A DNA stretch of 64,000 bases. Source: Foliimonas ilicis. GTDB lineage: Bacteria > Pseudomonadota > Alphaproteobacteria > Rhizobiales > Rhizobiaceae. Both the position numbers and the translations under genes were made by a program. The DNA lies in assembly GCF_039939195.1 (NCBI RefSeq), contig NZ_JBDUUH010000003.1, positions 248,001 to 312,000 of the forward strand, written 5' to 3'. The notes beneath the pieces are model-generated. The model saw nothing but the letters and a program-made list of their open reading frames with translations. It did no database searches and was not told the origin of the DNA. Shown here piece by piece: positions 42,324-50,876 of this stretch. Position 1 is the first letter of the stretch, and the number at the start of each line of letters is the position of its first letter.

Positions 42324-43217
42324 TTATTTCCAGAGCCAGGCAGCACCCCGGACCCCGCTTGAATCGCCGTGGACAGCTTTGCGGATTGGCGTGTGAAATA
42401 CGGTCGAGAACGTTCTCTTTGCGAGTTCGACCGGCAAATCTTCATAAAGCTCTTCGATATTGGACATGCCGCCGCCCATCACCAGCACTTCGGGGTCGAG
42501 CGTGTTTATCACAGTGGCGAGGCCGCGGGCGACACGATCGACATACCGCTCCCACAACATATCCGCCAGCCGGTCGCCATTGCGTTTCTTTTCCAGAATC
42601 TCGCGCGCCTTGAGTTCGACATTCGTGTGCTTGGTATATTCGGCCTCGAAAGCGCGTCCCGAAACCCATGTTTCCATGCAGCCATGCCGTCCGCAATAAC
42701 ATGGCCGTCCGGGTATTTCGGTCGTATCGGGGAAGGGCAGCGGGTTGTGACCCCATTCGCCGCCGCTATTGTTGGGACCGTGATGTGCCTTGCCGTTGAT
42801 CGCGATGCCCGCACCAGAGCCCGAACCCAGAATGACGGCGAAAACGACATTGTAGCCGACGCCCGCACCATCGACCGCTTCGGAGGCCGCGAAACAGTCG
42901 GCATCGTTTTCAACGCGTAACTCGCGCTGGATCGCGGCATGCAAATCCTTTTCGACGGGCTGGCCGAGCAGCCATGTTGAGCTTGCACCTTTGCCAAGAC
43001 GACTGACCGGCTCAAGCGAACCCGGAATGCCGATGCCGATTGAACCCTGCTGCCCGGTCTGCCTCTCCAGCCCGTCGATCATCTCTTTGATGAGTTTTAT
43101 GCAGCCGAAATAATCATGGCGCGGAGTCGGCTCGCGAAGCCTCAGCAACTCGCGACCGTCGCTTTCCATGGCGACGCCCTCGATCTTGGTGCCGCCCCAA
43201 TCAATCCCAATCAGCAT
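42324..43217 (-). CDS. ROK-family sugar kinase (fructokinase/Mak-like)
   Basis: A 297-residue ROK kinase. ATP-binding IGIDWGGTKIEGVAM at the start, the catalytic region ENDADCFAASEAV, and the zinc motif HNPLPFPDT followed by CYCGRHGCMETW (H plus CxCGxxGC) are all present. This is the same fold as the ROK regulator at 36330, but with the intact zinc site. Mak-type enzymes phosphorylate fructose or related hexoses at O6. Start ATG 43217 (MLIGIDWGG) is preferred to TTG 43226. A CocE-type hydrolase lies 47 bases upstream. It might provide sugar phosphate for NagB or the IMPase. Confidence 0.9.
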   Translation of the reverse strand: MLIGIDWGGTKIEGVAMESDGRELLRLREPTPRHDYFGCIKLIKEMIDGLERQTGQQGSIGIGIPGSLEPVSRLGKGASSTWLLGQPVEKDLHAAIQRELRVENDADCFAASEAVDGAGVGYNVVFAVILGSGSGAGIAINGKAHHGPNNSGGEWGHNPLPFPDTTEIPGRPCYCGRHGCMETWVSGRAFEAEYTKHTNVELKAREILEKKRNGDRLADMLWERYVDRVARGLATVINTLDPEVLVMGGGMSNIEELYEDLPVELAKRTFSTVFHTPIRKAVHGDSSGVRGAAWLWK

Positions 43218-43264
43218 CTCGCACAATCCTCATGACAGCCGCACGACGCGGCCGAATCTCCGGT

Positions 43265-45274
43265 TCAGATCAGATCGCGCTTTGTCGTCTCCGACCAGCT
43301 TTTTTCGAAGAAAAGCGTGTCGTCTTCATACGCTTCGAGCTTTGCGGTCAGATAGAAATTTTCAAAGTCGCAGGTCATTTCCGTTACCAGATCGACGGTC
43401 GTCATCCAGCCTTCGCGCCCTGTGCGATAGCGTTGGATGATCTTGCCTTTGGCCGAGAGCGGATCATTGTCGTTGATGGTCATCTCGCGCTTCAGACTGT
43501 GTTCAACCAGCGTGTCGATCTCGTCGAAACGGTAGATACCCTCGCCGAAAACCCCGCCTTCGCCATCCGTCACATAGAGCGTGTCGCCGGTCAGATGATC
43601 CTGCATCGTGTAGCGAAGGAGGCTTCCTTCGGAGAGCGTGGTAATGGGTGTGAGTGCTGCCTGCTCCGGTTCGGAAAGCACGACTTCGCCTTCGTCTTGC
43701 AACACGGCGCGGCGCACCGGCAGGTTGACGCTGCTCTCACCGGCGACCAGCGAGATCGTGGCCGCTGTCGGCGCTGGCCAGACCATTGGCCAATACGCAC
43801 TCGAAATCGCGATACGGACTTTGTGACCCGCATTGAACCGATGTCCGCAGTCGCAAAGTTTGACCTTCACATCGTAGAATTTTCCGGGTTCCAGAGGTTC
43901 GGGATTTTCGTGGCTGTCGCGATGCGTGAGATTCATCACCTGATAGCTGACACGCGTCACCTGTCCGTCCGGGAGGACGTCGGATAGCCGCACCGCAATC
44001 TGCGCAACCGGCGCATCTGCCGAGAGCCGCAGGCTGAGTTCCGGGGCGCCGAGTATTTCAAAATCCTGCTCGATCAGATCGCTGTCGAACACCAGCGCAT
44101 TGCCGTCGTCCAGTCGCTGATCTGTGGGCGCTTCGCCGGGGCAACCGGCACCCATCCATTCACCGCCTGCTTTACCCGTGCTCTGCGGCGAGCGGATTTT
44201 CAGCGTTGCTACAGGCTTCGCATCAGTGGAAAGCTTGCCGCCATCGTTCAGCCAAAGCGTCCGGCCTTCAATGCCGGGGGAGGGCCATGATGGTTCCGCA
44301 ACCCAGCGGCCCGGCGCATGCATACGCGTTCCGGTTGGCGGCACTGGCGCCTCGACATAGGCGCGCACCATCGGCTCATCCATGATGCCGGTGTCGATGC
44401 CTTTCAGCCATTGATCCCACCAGCGAACCGCTTCCTGAAGAAAGCCGATTGCAGGCGTCGGCGTGCCGTCATGCGGATAGACATGCGCCCAAGGGCCGAC
44501 GATTGCGCGGCGCGGCACTGAAAGATGCTCCATCACGCGAAAGACGGCATTCGTATAGCTGTCCGCCCATCCGCTCCACGCAAGAACCGGCACTTCAATG
44601 CTGGAAAAATCCTCGCAGATCGATCCGTGCTTCCAATAGTCGTCGTAACGCTGATGCTCCAGCCAGAGATGCTGAAAATGCGGCAGGGTTTCGAGCCGTT
44701 CGCGCCAGCGCTCACGCCATTCTTCGCCAACGATGACCGGATCGAGCGCGCGCGACTGATAGGCCATCATGATCGCGCCCCACCAGAGATTATCGTTCAG
44801 CAGGCAGCCGCCCATATAATGCACGTCGTCAGTGAAGCGATCATCGGTAAAGCAGACCGGGATAATCGCCTTGAGCGCCGGGGGACGAAGTGCGGCGACC
44901 TGCAGGCAGTTGAAGCCGCCCCAGGATTTCCCCATCATGCCGACATTGCCGGAGCACCATGGCTGACGCGACAGCCAGTCTATGACCTCCAGCGCGTCGT
45001 CCTGTTCCTGCTGCACATATTCGTCGGCCATATGCCCGTCGGATTCGCCTGACCCGCGCATATCGACCCGGATCGCGGCATAGCCCTTGCTCGCAAAATA
45101 GCCGTGCATCGGCTCGTCGCGCGTGCGGGTGCCGTCGCGCTTGCGATAAGGAATATATTCGAGGATCGCAGGAACCGGATTTTGCTCGGCATCATCCGGC
45201 AGCCAGAGACGCGCAGCTAAGCGGCAGCCGTCGCTCATTTCGATCCAGATGTTTTCCTCGACGCGTACCGGCAA
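43265..45274 (-). CDS. CocE/NonD family hydrolase
   Basis: A 669-residue alpha/beta hydrolase with a C-terminal jelly-roll (X-Pro dipeptidyl-peptidase S15 type). GSGESDG and GMMGKSWGGFNCL (nucleophile Ser) lie in the N-terminal half, and GPWAHVYPHDGTP holds the likely catalytic His. Members hydrolyse esters, cocaine, acylated beta-lactams or X-Pro dipeptides. Start taken at TTG 45274 because AGAGGGAG lies six bases upstream; a GTG at 45316 would add 14 residues. No signal peptide is seen. It is 47 bases upstream of the ROK kinase gene on the same strand. Confidence 0.85.
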   Translation of the reverse strand: MPVRVEENIWIEMSDGCRLAARLWLPDDAEQNPVPAILEYIPYRKRDGTRTRDEPMHGYFASKGYAAIRVDMRGSGESDGHMADEYVQQEQDDALEVIDWLSRQPWCSGNVGMMGKSWGGFNCLQVAALRPPALKAIIPVCFTDDRFTDDVHYMGGCLLNDNLWWGAIMMAYQSRALDPVIVGEEWRERWRERLETLPHFQHLWLEHQRYDDYWKHGSICEDFSSIEVPVLAWSGWADSYTNAVFRVMEHLSVPRRAIVGPWAHVYPHDGTPTPAIGFLQEAVRWWDQWLKGIDTGIMDEPMVRAYVEAPVPPTGTRMHAPGRWVAEPSWPSPGIEGRTLWLNDGGKLSTDAKPVATLKIRSPQSTGKAGGEWMGAGCPGEAPTDQRLDDGNALVFDSDLIEQDFEILGAPELSLRLSADAPVAQIAVRLSDVLPDGQVTRVSYQVMNLTHRDSHENPEPLEPGKFYDVKVKLCDCGHRFNAGHKVRIAISSAYWPMVWPAPTAATISLVAGESSVNLPVRRAVLQDEGEVVLSEPEQAALTPITTLSEGSLLRYTMQDHLTGDTLYVTDGEGGVFGEGIYRFDEIDTLVEHSLKREMTINDNDPLSAKGKIIQRYRTGREGWMTTVDLVTEMTCDFENFYLTAKLEAYEDDTLFFEKSWSETTKRDLI

Positions 45275-45339
45275 AGCCTGCTCCCTCTTGAATGCTATTT
45301 CGTGACAGGCGAGCACGCGGCAGACTGTCTTTCAAGAGG

Positions 45340-46170
45340 TCAGGCGCGAAATTGTTTCATGATGAAAGTTGGCCAGACGTCGATCTCGGCCATCAGAGCG
45401 TTACGCTCCTCGGCGTTCTTGTCGGAAAGAATTCCGGTTTCGACCAAAACCGATTGCAAGCCCGCATTGGCGGCTCCCGCAATATCGTGGTCGATGCTGT
45501 CGCCGATGCAAATGACGCTCGCCTTGTCGGCTATGCCGCAAAGTTGCAGCGCGTATTCGTAGATTCCGGCGAATGGCTTTCCGATCCGTGTGACCGAACC
45601 GCCAAGCTCCTCATAGAGATCGGCAATCGCACCTGCACCGGGCGCGACAGTGCCTTTGGACAGCTTCAGCAGATCCGGGTTCGTGCAGAAACAAGGTCGG
45701 TTATTTTCGGCGGCGGGTCTTAGCATTTCGCGATAGTCGTCCATTGCAATCCGCTCGGATTCGCTACCGGAAATGATGACGATGTCGGCATCCACTGAGG
45801 ATTCCACGCTTTCCATTCCAAGTCGGTCAGCCAGATCGGTGTCTCCACCGCTCGAAATCGTAAAGCATTTGCCGCTTGTGGCTGATCCGGCAAGCATCGC
45901 GTAAGCGACATCGCCGGACGTCACGAAATGATCGAAACTGGAAGGCGCAAAACCCAAGGGTGCCAGACGTTTGACATTATGTTCGCCACTGCGACCCGAA
46001 TTCGACAGAATTACGATGGTTTTTCCGGCTTTTTTCAAGGTTTCAAGGGCGTCGACGGCACCTTCATAGGCTTTTTCGTCGTCGCGAAGCACGCCGAACT
46101 GGTCGATGAAAAACACTTCGTAGCGGTCGATCAGTCCGGCAAGATCGATGGAGGCAGGATCGTTTTTCAA
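45340..46170 (-). CDS. HAD-superfamily class IIA phosphatase (TIGR01459-like)
   Basis: A 276-residue HAD-IIA hydrolase. Motif I is FIDQFGVLRDDEKAYEGA (nucleophile Asp in DQFGV), motif II VILSNSGR, motif III lysine in GKPFAGIYEYAL and acidic motif CIGDSIDHDIAGA. It resembles NagD and the alphaproteobacterial TIGR01459 group. Its start overlaps the FGGY kinase stop by 4 bases; it is the last gene of an aldolase-kinase-phosphatase operon and may remove phosphate from a by-product of aldol cleavage. Substrate unknown. Confidence 0.9.
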   Translation of the reverse strand: MKNDPASIDLAGLIDRYEVFFIDQFGVLRDDEKAYEGAVDALETLKKAGKTIVILSNSGRSGEHNVKRLAPLGFAPSSFDHFVTSGDVAYAMLAGSATSGKCFTISSGGDTDLADRLGMESVESSVDADIVIISGSESERIAMDDYREMLRPAAENNRPCFCTNPDLLKLSKGTVAPGAGAIADLYEELGGSVTRIGKPFAGIYEYALQLCGIADKASVICIGDSIDHDIAGAANAGLQSVLVETGILSDKNAEERNALMAEIDVWPTFIMKQFRA

Positions 46171-47426
46171 GACGCGGCTCCGTTTCGCAAGACAAGCATC
46201 GCGGTTCCTGCTGCCGCATCGACCGAGCGCGCCTCAAGAAAAGGCACCCCAAGCTTTCGCTGCCTGATCTGCTGCCACGCCGCATTGCGCGCGCCGCCGC
46301 CCACGGTTCTAACCGAGCGCAAATCTGGCGCGCCAAGGGATTTCAGGCGCTCGAAACCGAGTCTTTCGACTTCGGCAATGCCTTCAAGAATGCCTTGAAA
46401 AAACACGGCGTCATTGTCAGGTCTTGGTGTGAGGCGGGGTTGATGGTTTGCATCGTTGATCGGAAAGCGCTCGCCGGGTTTCACGAGCGGATAATAATCC
46501 AGCCCTGTCGGGGTGGCCGGGTCCAGCTCTGCGGTCAGCGCTTCAAGTCTGTCATCACCGAGCAGCGCGCGGATGACGTTGCCGCCAGTGTTCGACGCGC
46601 CGCCGACCAGCCACATCGTGCCGACGCGGTGGCTGTAGATGCCGAATTCCGGAGCGTCGATCTGGCGATCGGAGGCAAGTTTCAGGACCAGCGTCGAGCC
46701 GAGTGCCGTCACCGCATCACCGATCTCGGACGCGCCCGTTGCCAAAAATGATGCGCATCCATCGGTGGTCCCGGCAAAAATCTGGCAAGTGGAGGGCAGG
46801 CCAAGTTCGCGGCCAAGCGCGCCCACAGGTCCGATCACAGAGCCTGCGCGTTGGACTTTCGGCAGCAAAGCGCGATCCATGCCAGCGCTTTCCAGCCAGT
46901 CCGGCCAGCTTTCCGAAGCCAGTTCATAACCGGTTTTCAAGGCGTTGTTTTCGTCCGATGCGACGATGCCTTCGCCAAGCTGCATCGCGATCCAGTCGGC
47001 CTGATGCACGACGCGTTTTGCGCCTGCTTTTCGCGACAGAAATATCGCCTTGCCAAGGGCGCTGCTTGCACCGCGTGCGGGGCTGGAAGAGGGGGCGGCA
47101 TTGGCGATCGCTGCGACGACATCGGCATCGGGGCAGACATCGTTGTAGAGCAGGGAGTCACCGATTGGCGCATTGCCGCCGTCCAGGGCAAGCACTGTTC
47201 CGGACGTGCCATCGACTGCCAGACCGCGTATCGAATCCAGCGGGATTTTCCGGGCAAGCTCGTTCAGGCAGAACTCGACGCCGGACCACCAGGCCGATGG
47301 TTTCCGGGTCTCTTCAGCCGATGCGAAAGGCGATGAACTCGCCGCTACCTGTTCGCCGCTTGCGTCGAGCGCGACGGCGCGAACGCCGGATGTGCCAATG
47401 TCGATGCCAAGCGCGACCGCCGCCAT
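46167..47426 (-). CDS. FGGY-family carbohydrate kinase, first
   Basis: A 419-residue sugar kinase, shorter than the usual 480-520. ATPase-fold motifs are LGIDIGTSGVRAVALDASG at the start, VDGTSGTVLALD, and the C-terminal TVGGGARNAAWQQIRQRKLGVPF (in part: GGGARNAAWQQIRQ). It phosphorylates a ketose or polyol. ATG 47426 follows the class II aldolase stop by 2 bases. With the aldolase it suggests a phosphorylation-then-cleavage route. It differs from the longer FGGY kinase at 49452. Confidence 0.9.
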   Translation of the reverse strand: MAAVALGIDIGTSGVRAVALDASGEQVAASSSPFASAEETRKPSAWWSGVEFCLNELARKIPLDSIRGLAVDGTSGTVLALDGGNAPIGDSLLYNDVCPDADVVAAIANAAPSSSPARGASSALGKAIFLSRKAGAKRVVHQADWIAMQLGEGIVASDENNALKTGYELASESWPDWLESAGMDRALLPKVQRAGSVIGPVGALGRELGLPSTCQIFAGTTDGCASFLATGASEIGDAVTALGSTLVLKLASDRQIDAPEFGIYSHRVGTMWLVGGASNTGGNVIRALLGDDRLEALTAELDPATPTGLDYYPLVKPGERFPINDANHQPRLTPRPDNDAVFFQGILEGIAEVERLGFERLKSLGAPDLRSVRTVGGGARNAAWQQIRQRKLGVPFLEARSVDAAAGTAMLVLRNGAAS

Positions 47427-47428
47427 GT

Positions 47429-48511
47429 TCACTGTCCCGCCGTCTGGCGGTCGAGAGACTGGCGGTATTGTTCGGCCTCCCAATTGCCGAGCTCGTATTC
47501 CTCGGCATCGGTCAGAAAGCGGATGCGCTCGCCTTCCGGTACACGGATAACGACCTCCGCCAGACAACGCGCCATGGCTTCGCCACCCGGCGTCAGATCA
47601 TTCGACAGAAGAACGCCTTTTCCTGCCGCGACGAGCATTTTGGGTGCAGGTGCGCCGCGTGCTGCAAACTCCGAAAGCAGATCGTTGACCGACTTTCCGT
47701 CACCCAAGACACCGATCTCGGTACCCAGAAAAATGACGTGATCGGGATAGAGCGAACCGCCGAGCGCGACTTTCAAGCCGGCTGGATCGAGTGCCGTCGC
47801 ATGGGTCGCTTCATCGGCTGCAACGCGATAAGTGGAGTTCTTTGCGGCGGCTTCCAGCCATTGACTATCTGCCTTCGCGACCGGCCGCGGCTCGATTGCA
47901 AGCGCGGCCGTCACGCGCTCGATGCGCTCGACCGCTTCTTGCACCGTATCGGCAGTGATGATGATGCCGTGATTGGCGAGGACGAGAATGTCCGGTCGAT
48001 CGCCAGCAACTTTCAGGATTTCCAGCGCGACCGGCACGCCCGGCCGTTTGTAGGGGGCGAAACGACAGATAAGGTCGGGCACGTTTGCCGCCAATCTCTG
48101 CTCGATAAGCGTCCGGCCATTGTCGAGAACAGCCAATGCAAGCGTGTTGACGCAATGGAAATGCGCAACGACAGCCTGCGGAAGTGCTGCATGAAAGCTG
48201 GTTTCGATGGAGGGACGCAAGCCGCTCTCATTGATCGAATCGACGACGAAATCGGTTGCCTTTTCGGCACGGGGATCGCCTTGTTTCAACGCTTCAATCA
48301 GCGGTGCGACTTCCACCGGAACCATGATTTCGCGATCTTCGGCCTGAGACAGCCAGGTGCCGGAGGCTTTGACCCACATAATGCCGTTTTCTTTGATCGA
48401 CGTATTCCCGCCTGCACCCTGAGTACGCGTGATGTCGGAGCCCAGCCGGGCCGAAAGCTGCAGGAAATCCGAATAGTCTTGCGGGCGGGACCGCGCAGCT
48501 ACTTGCGACAT
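47429..48511 (-). CDS. Class II aldolase/adducin family protein, long form
   Basis: A 360-residue protein. Aldolase features are GAGGNTSIKENGIMWVKASG, zinc ligands in VAHFHCVNTLA and LANHGIII, and ETSFHA near the first ligand. The C-terminal 140 residues, ending AEEYELGNWEAEQYRQ, resemble the region after the aldolase domain in rhamnulose-1-phosphate aldolase/alcohol dehydrogenase (RhaE-type) proteins, but the Rossmann domain of those fusions is absent. It probably cleaves a ketose 1-phosphate. It is the first gene of the leftward operon, divergent from DeoR. Confidence 0.88.
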   Translation of the reverse strand: MSQVAARSRPQDYSDFLQLSARLGSDITRTQGAGGNTSIKENGIMWVKASGTWLSQAEDREIMVPVEVAPLIEALKQGDPRAEKATDFVVDSINESGLRPSIETSFHAALPQAVVAHFHCVNTLALAVLDNGRTLIEQRLAANVPDLICRFAPYKRPGVPVALEILKVAGDRPDILVLANHGIIITADTVQEAVERIERVTAALAIEPRPVAKADSQWLEAAAKNSTYRVAADEATHATALDPAGLKVALGGSLYPDHVIFLGTEIGVLGDGKSVNDLLSEFAARGAPAPKMLVAAGKGVLLSNDLTPGGEAMARCLAEVVIRVPEGERIRFLTDAEEYELGNWEAEQYRQSLDRQTAGQ

Positions 48512-48608
48512 GAGGCGTTTCTCCAGCAGATGTATGAGCGAATTTTTTCAAAAATGATACGGCTGTGATTAACTGCCGTCAAGATTGAGAATCTTTACGC
48601 CCTCCTTC

Positions 48609-48637
48609 TTGCGTCACGCATTGTGCTATGATTATAT
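48609..48637 (+). promoter_or_regulatory. Candidate promoter of the deoR operon
   Basis: TTGCGT (48609-48614), 17-base spacer, TTATAT (48632-48637). It precedes the DeoR start by 39 bases from the -10 box, in a 164-base divergent gap. Confidence 0.45.
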
Positions 48638-48645
48638 TCAATCAT

Positions 48646-48664
48646 CAATGAATGAGGATCATTG
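48646..48664. promoter_or_regulatory. Candidate DeoR operator overlapping the leader
   Basis: CAATGA (48646-48651) and TCATTG (48659-48664) form a perfect inverted repeat with 7 bases between, directly upstream of the ribosome-binding site and downstream of the candidate promoter. The position suits autorepression; the assignment to DeoR is inferred. Confidence 0.35.
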
Positions 48665-48675
48665 GGGAGGACTGG

Positions 48676-49455
48676 TTGAGCGATCTGGACCGCCAGAGGA
48701 TAATCACGGATGTTTTGCGTGAGCGCCCGTTCGCATCGGTGCGCGATCTGCAAGAGCATCTGGGTGTGTCCGCAGCGACGATCCGGCGCGACATCGATAA
48801 ACTCCACAACATCGGTAAGGCGCGCAAAGTTTATGGCGGCATTTCGCTGGCGGAAGGCACGATAGTCGATCGGCTATCCGCCCGTCCTTACGACGAGAAT
48901 CGCGACATCGCCGTCGAGGCAAAACAGGCGATCGCCGGGAAGGCCGAAGGACTTGTCCATGACGGCGATTCCATCATCGTTCATGCCGGATCGACCTGCT
49001 ACAATCTTGGCGTGTTGCTGGCGCGGCGCAATGTGAGCATCTACACGAACTCCATGCCGCTTGCCGCCTATCTCGGTGAACACGGCACCTGTCATCTCAA
49101 GCTCGCTGGCGGCGAATTTTACCGCGAACCGCGCCTGATCCATGATCTTTCGAATGAACAAATTCCATTTTTTGCCTCACGTTTCTTCCTTGGAACGCAG
49201 GGCATCAGCCAGGATGGTCTGCTCGAATCCCATCCCCTTCTGCTTCGTGCAATCGATCAGTTGAGCCAATGCGCCGACGAGATTGTCGTGCTTGCGGACA
49301 GCCGCAAATTCGGTATCCGCCCGCGCAATGTCGTCCTGCCGCTGACGCGCGTCGGCACGATCGTCACCGATGACGGCATTTCCGACAAGGATGCCAAGAT
49401 GCTGGAAGACGCTGGCGTCAACATTTTGATTGCAGGCAATGGAGGTCTGAATTGA
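48676..49455 (+). CDS. DeoR-family transcriptional regulator
   Basis: A 259-residue DeoR/GlpR-type repressor. Helix-turn-helix: RQRIITDVLRERPFASVRDL, then EHLGVSAATIRRDIDKL. The sugar-phosphate-binding DeoRC domain follows, with HAGSTCYNLGVLL and LADSRKFGIRP. The start is TTG 48676, because GGGGAGG (48664-48670) ends five bases before it; the ATG at 48652 has no such site. It lies between the aldolase-kinase-phosphatase arm and the FGGY-ABC-epimerase arm and probably controls both in response to a phosphorylated sugar. Its end overlaps the next kinase gene by 4 bases. Confidence 0.9.
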   Translation: MSDLDRQRIITDVLRERPFASVRDLQEHLGVSAATIRRDIDKLHNIGKARKVYGGISLAEGTIVDRLSARPYDENRDIAVEAKQAIAGKAEGLVHDGDSIIVHAGSTCYNLGVLLARRNVSIYTNSMPLAAYLGEHGTCHLKLAGGEFYREPRLIHDLSNEQIPFFASRFFLGTQGISQDGLLESHPLLLRAIDQLSQCADEIVVLADSRKFGIRPRNVVLPLTRVGTIVTDDGISDKDAKMLEDAGVNILIAGNGGLN

Positions 49456-50876
49456 CCACCATTTCTTCCGCATCCGGCGCCATTGCCGTTTTCGACCTTG
49501 GCAAAACGAACTCGAAAATGTTCGTCTTCGACCGCGCCGGCGCGGTAATCGAAGAGCGCCGCACCAAGCCGATCTGGCGCGAAGAAAACGGCCTGCGTGT
49601 TCTGGCCGATGACGAACTTTACGCATGGATGCGCGGCGAATTGGCAAATGCTGTGGCTAATTACGGTGTCGAGGGCGTCATGTTCTCAGGCCATGGCTGC
49701 ACCTTCGCGCTTGCCTCAGGCGATGTGCTTGCGCATCCAATTTTGGACTACGAGCAGGAGCCTCCGGCAAACATCGCAAGCCGGATCGATGCGCTTGTGC
49801 CGGATTTCGAAGAGACATTTTCTCCTCACCTTCCACTCGGCTTCAATTTCGGCAGGCATATGCTGTGGTTGCAGGAACTGAAACCAGAAGCGTTCGCCGC
49901 CACCGACGCGATCCTTTGCTATCCGCAATTCTGGACGTGGAAGTTTTCCGGTCAGGCCGTGTCGGAAGTGTCCTATCTCGGCTGCCACTCGCATCTTTGG
50001 GCGCCTTTGAAGAACGATTTTTCGAGCCTTGTCGACAAGCAGGGCTGGCGCGAAAAAATGCCTGCTTTCGCTAGGGCAGGCGCGCCAGTCGGCACGCACA
50101 CAGTCACGCTTGATGATGGCACTTCGCGAGAAATCACCGTCCACAATGGCGTGCATGACAGCAATGCCTCGCTGCATTTTTACAGATCGTTCGGGCTGGA
50201 CGATTTCACGCTGATTTCGACTGGCACATGGGTCGTAATTTTCAACTCTGCATGCCCGCTGAACGCGCTGGATCGCGAACGCGACATGCTGGCAAATGTC
50301 ACTGTCGATGGCAGGCCTGCGCCGACGATCCGTTTCATGGGCGGGCGCGAATATGATCTGGCGAGCGATGGCTGGACGAAGCCCATATCGCGCGAAAGCA
50401 TCGTCGCGGTCATAAAGAAAGGGATTTTCGCGCTGCCGTCTTTCGCGCAGGGTGGGCCGGTTCCCAATGTCGTAGGGGGCTTTAGAGGACCGCAGCCGAC
50501 ACCGGAGGAAAGAGCTGCCGCCGCGTTGCTTTATGTTGTTCTGATGACGGATCTTTCCCTCGATTTGATACGTTCGGAAAACACGGTCGTCATCGATGGG
50601 GGGCTCGTAAAAACGGGATTCTACCCCGAACTTCTGGCGCAGCTTCGCCCGGATCAGCCTTTCATGACGAGTGCGACATCGGAGGGCAGCGCGTTTGGCG
50701 CAGCAGCACTGGCCTTCGAGTCCAAAGGCCGATCGCCGTTTGAAAATTCTTGCGAGACGGTCGAACCTTCTGCCGTCTCAGGCCTTGAAGCCTATCGGGA
50801 TCGCTGGCGCGATCAGGTCGAGGCGGCTCGTCTCGGGTTGATCGGTGAAAACACCTTGAATTGGAGAGCGTCATGA
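49452..50876 (+). CDS. FGGY-family carbohydrate kinase, second
   Basis: A 474-residue kinase with AVFDLGKTNSKMFVFDRAG at the start, SGHGCTFALA and the C-terminal GGLVKTGFYPELLAQL and EGSAFGAAALAF. DLGKTN is typical of the L-fuculokinase/rhamnulokinase branch, including rhizobial RhaK, but the gene set here does not match a rhamnose locus (no RhaI or mutarotase). It overlaps DeoR upstream and the ABC ATPase downstream by 4 bases each, so it is firmly in this operon. It likely phosphorylates the imported ketose, perhaps after the 3-epimerase has acted. Confidence 0.9.
   Translation: MTTISSASGAIAVFDLGKTNSKMFVFDRAGAVIEERRTKPIWREENGLRVLADDELYAWMRGELANAVANYGVEGVMFSGHGCTFALASGDVLAHPILDYEQEPPANIASRIDALVPDFEETFSPHLPLGFNFGRHMLWLQELKPEAFAATDAILCYPQFWTWKFSGQAVSEVSYLGCHSHLWAPLKNDFSSLVDKQGWREKMPAFARAGAPVGTHTVTLDDGTSREITVHNGVHDSNASLHFYRSFGLDDFTLISTGTWVVIFNSACPLNALDRERDMLANVTVDGRPAPTIRFMGGREYDLASDGWTKPISRESIVAVIKKGIFALPSFAQGGPVPNVVGGFRGPQPTPEERAAAALLYVVLMTDLSLDLIRSENTVVIDGGLVKTGFYPELLAQLRPDQPFMTSATSEGSAFGAAALAFESKGRSPFENSCETVEPSAVSGLEAYRDRWRDQVEAARLGLIGENTLNWRAS

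Noticed and set aside
46703..48568. Open frame of 621 codons on the plus strand
   Set aside because: Antisense to the FGGY kinase and class II aldolase; arginine- and cysteine-rich shadow translation with no motif.
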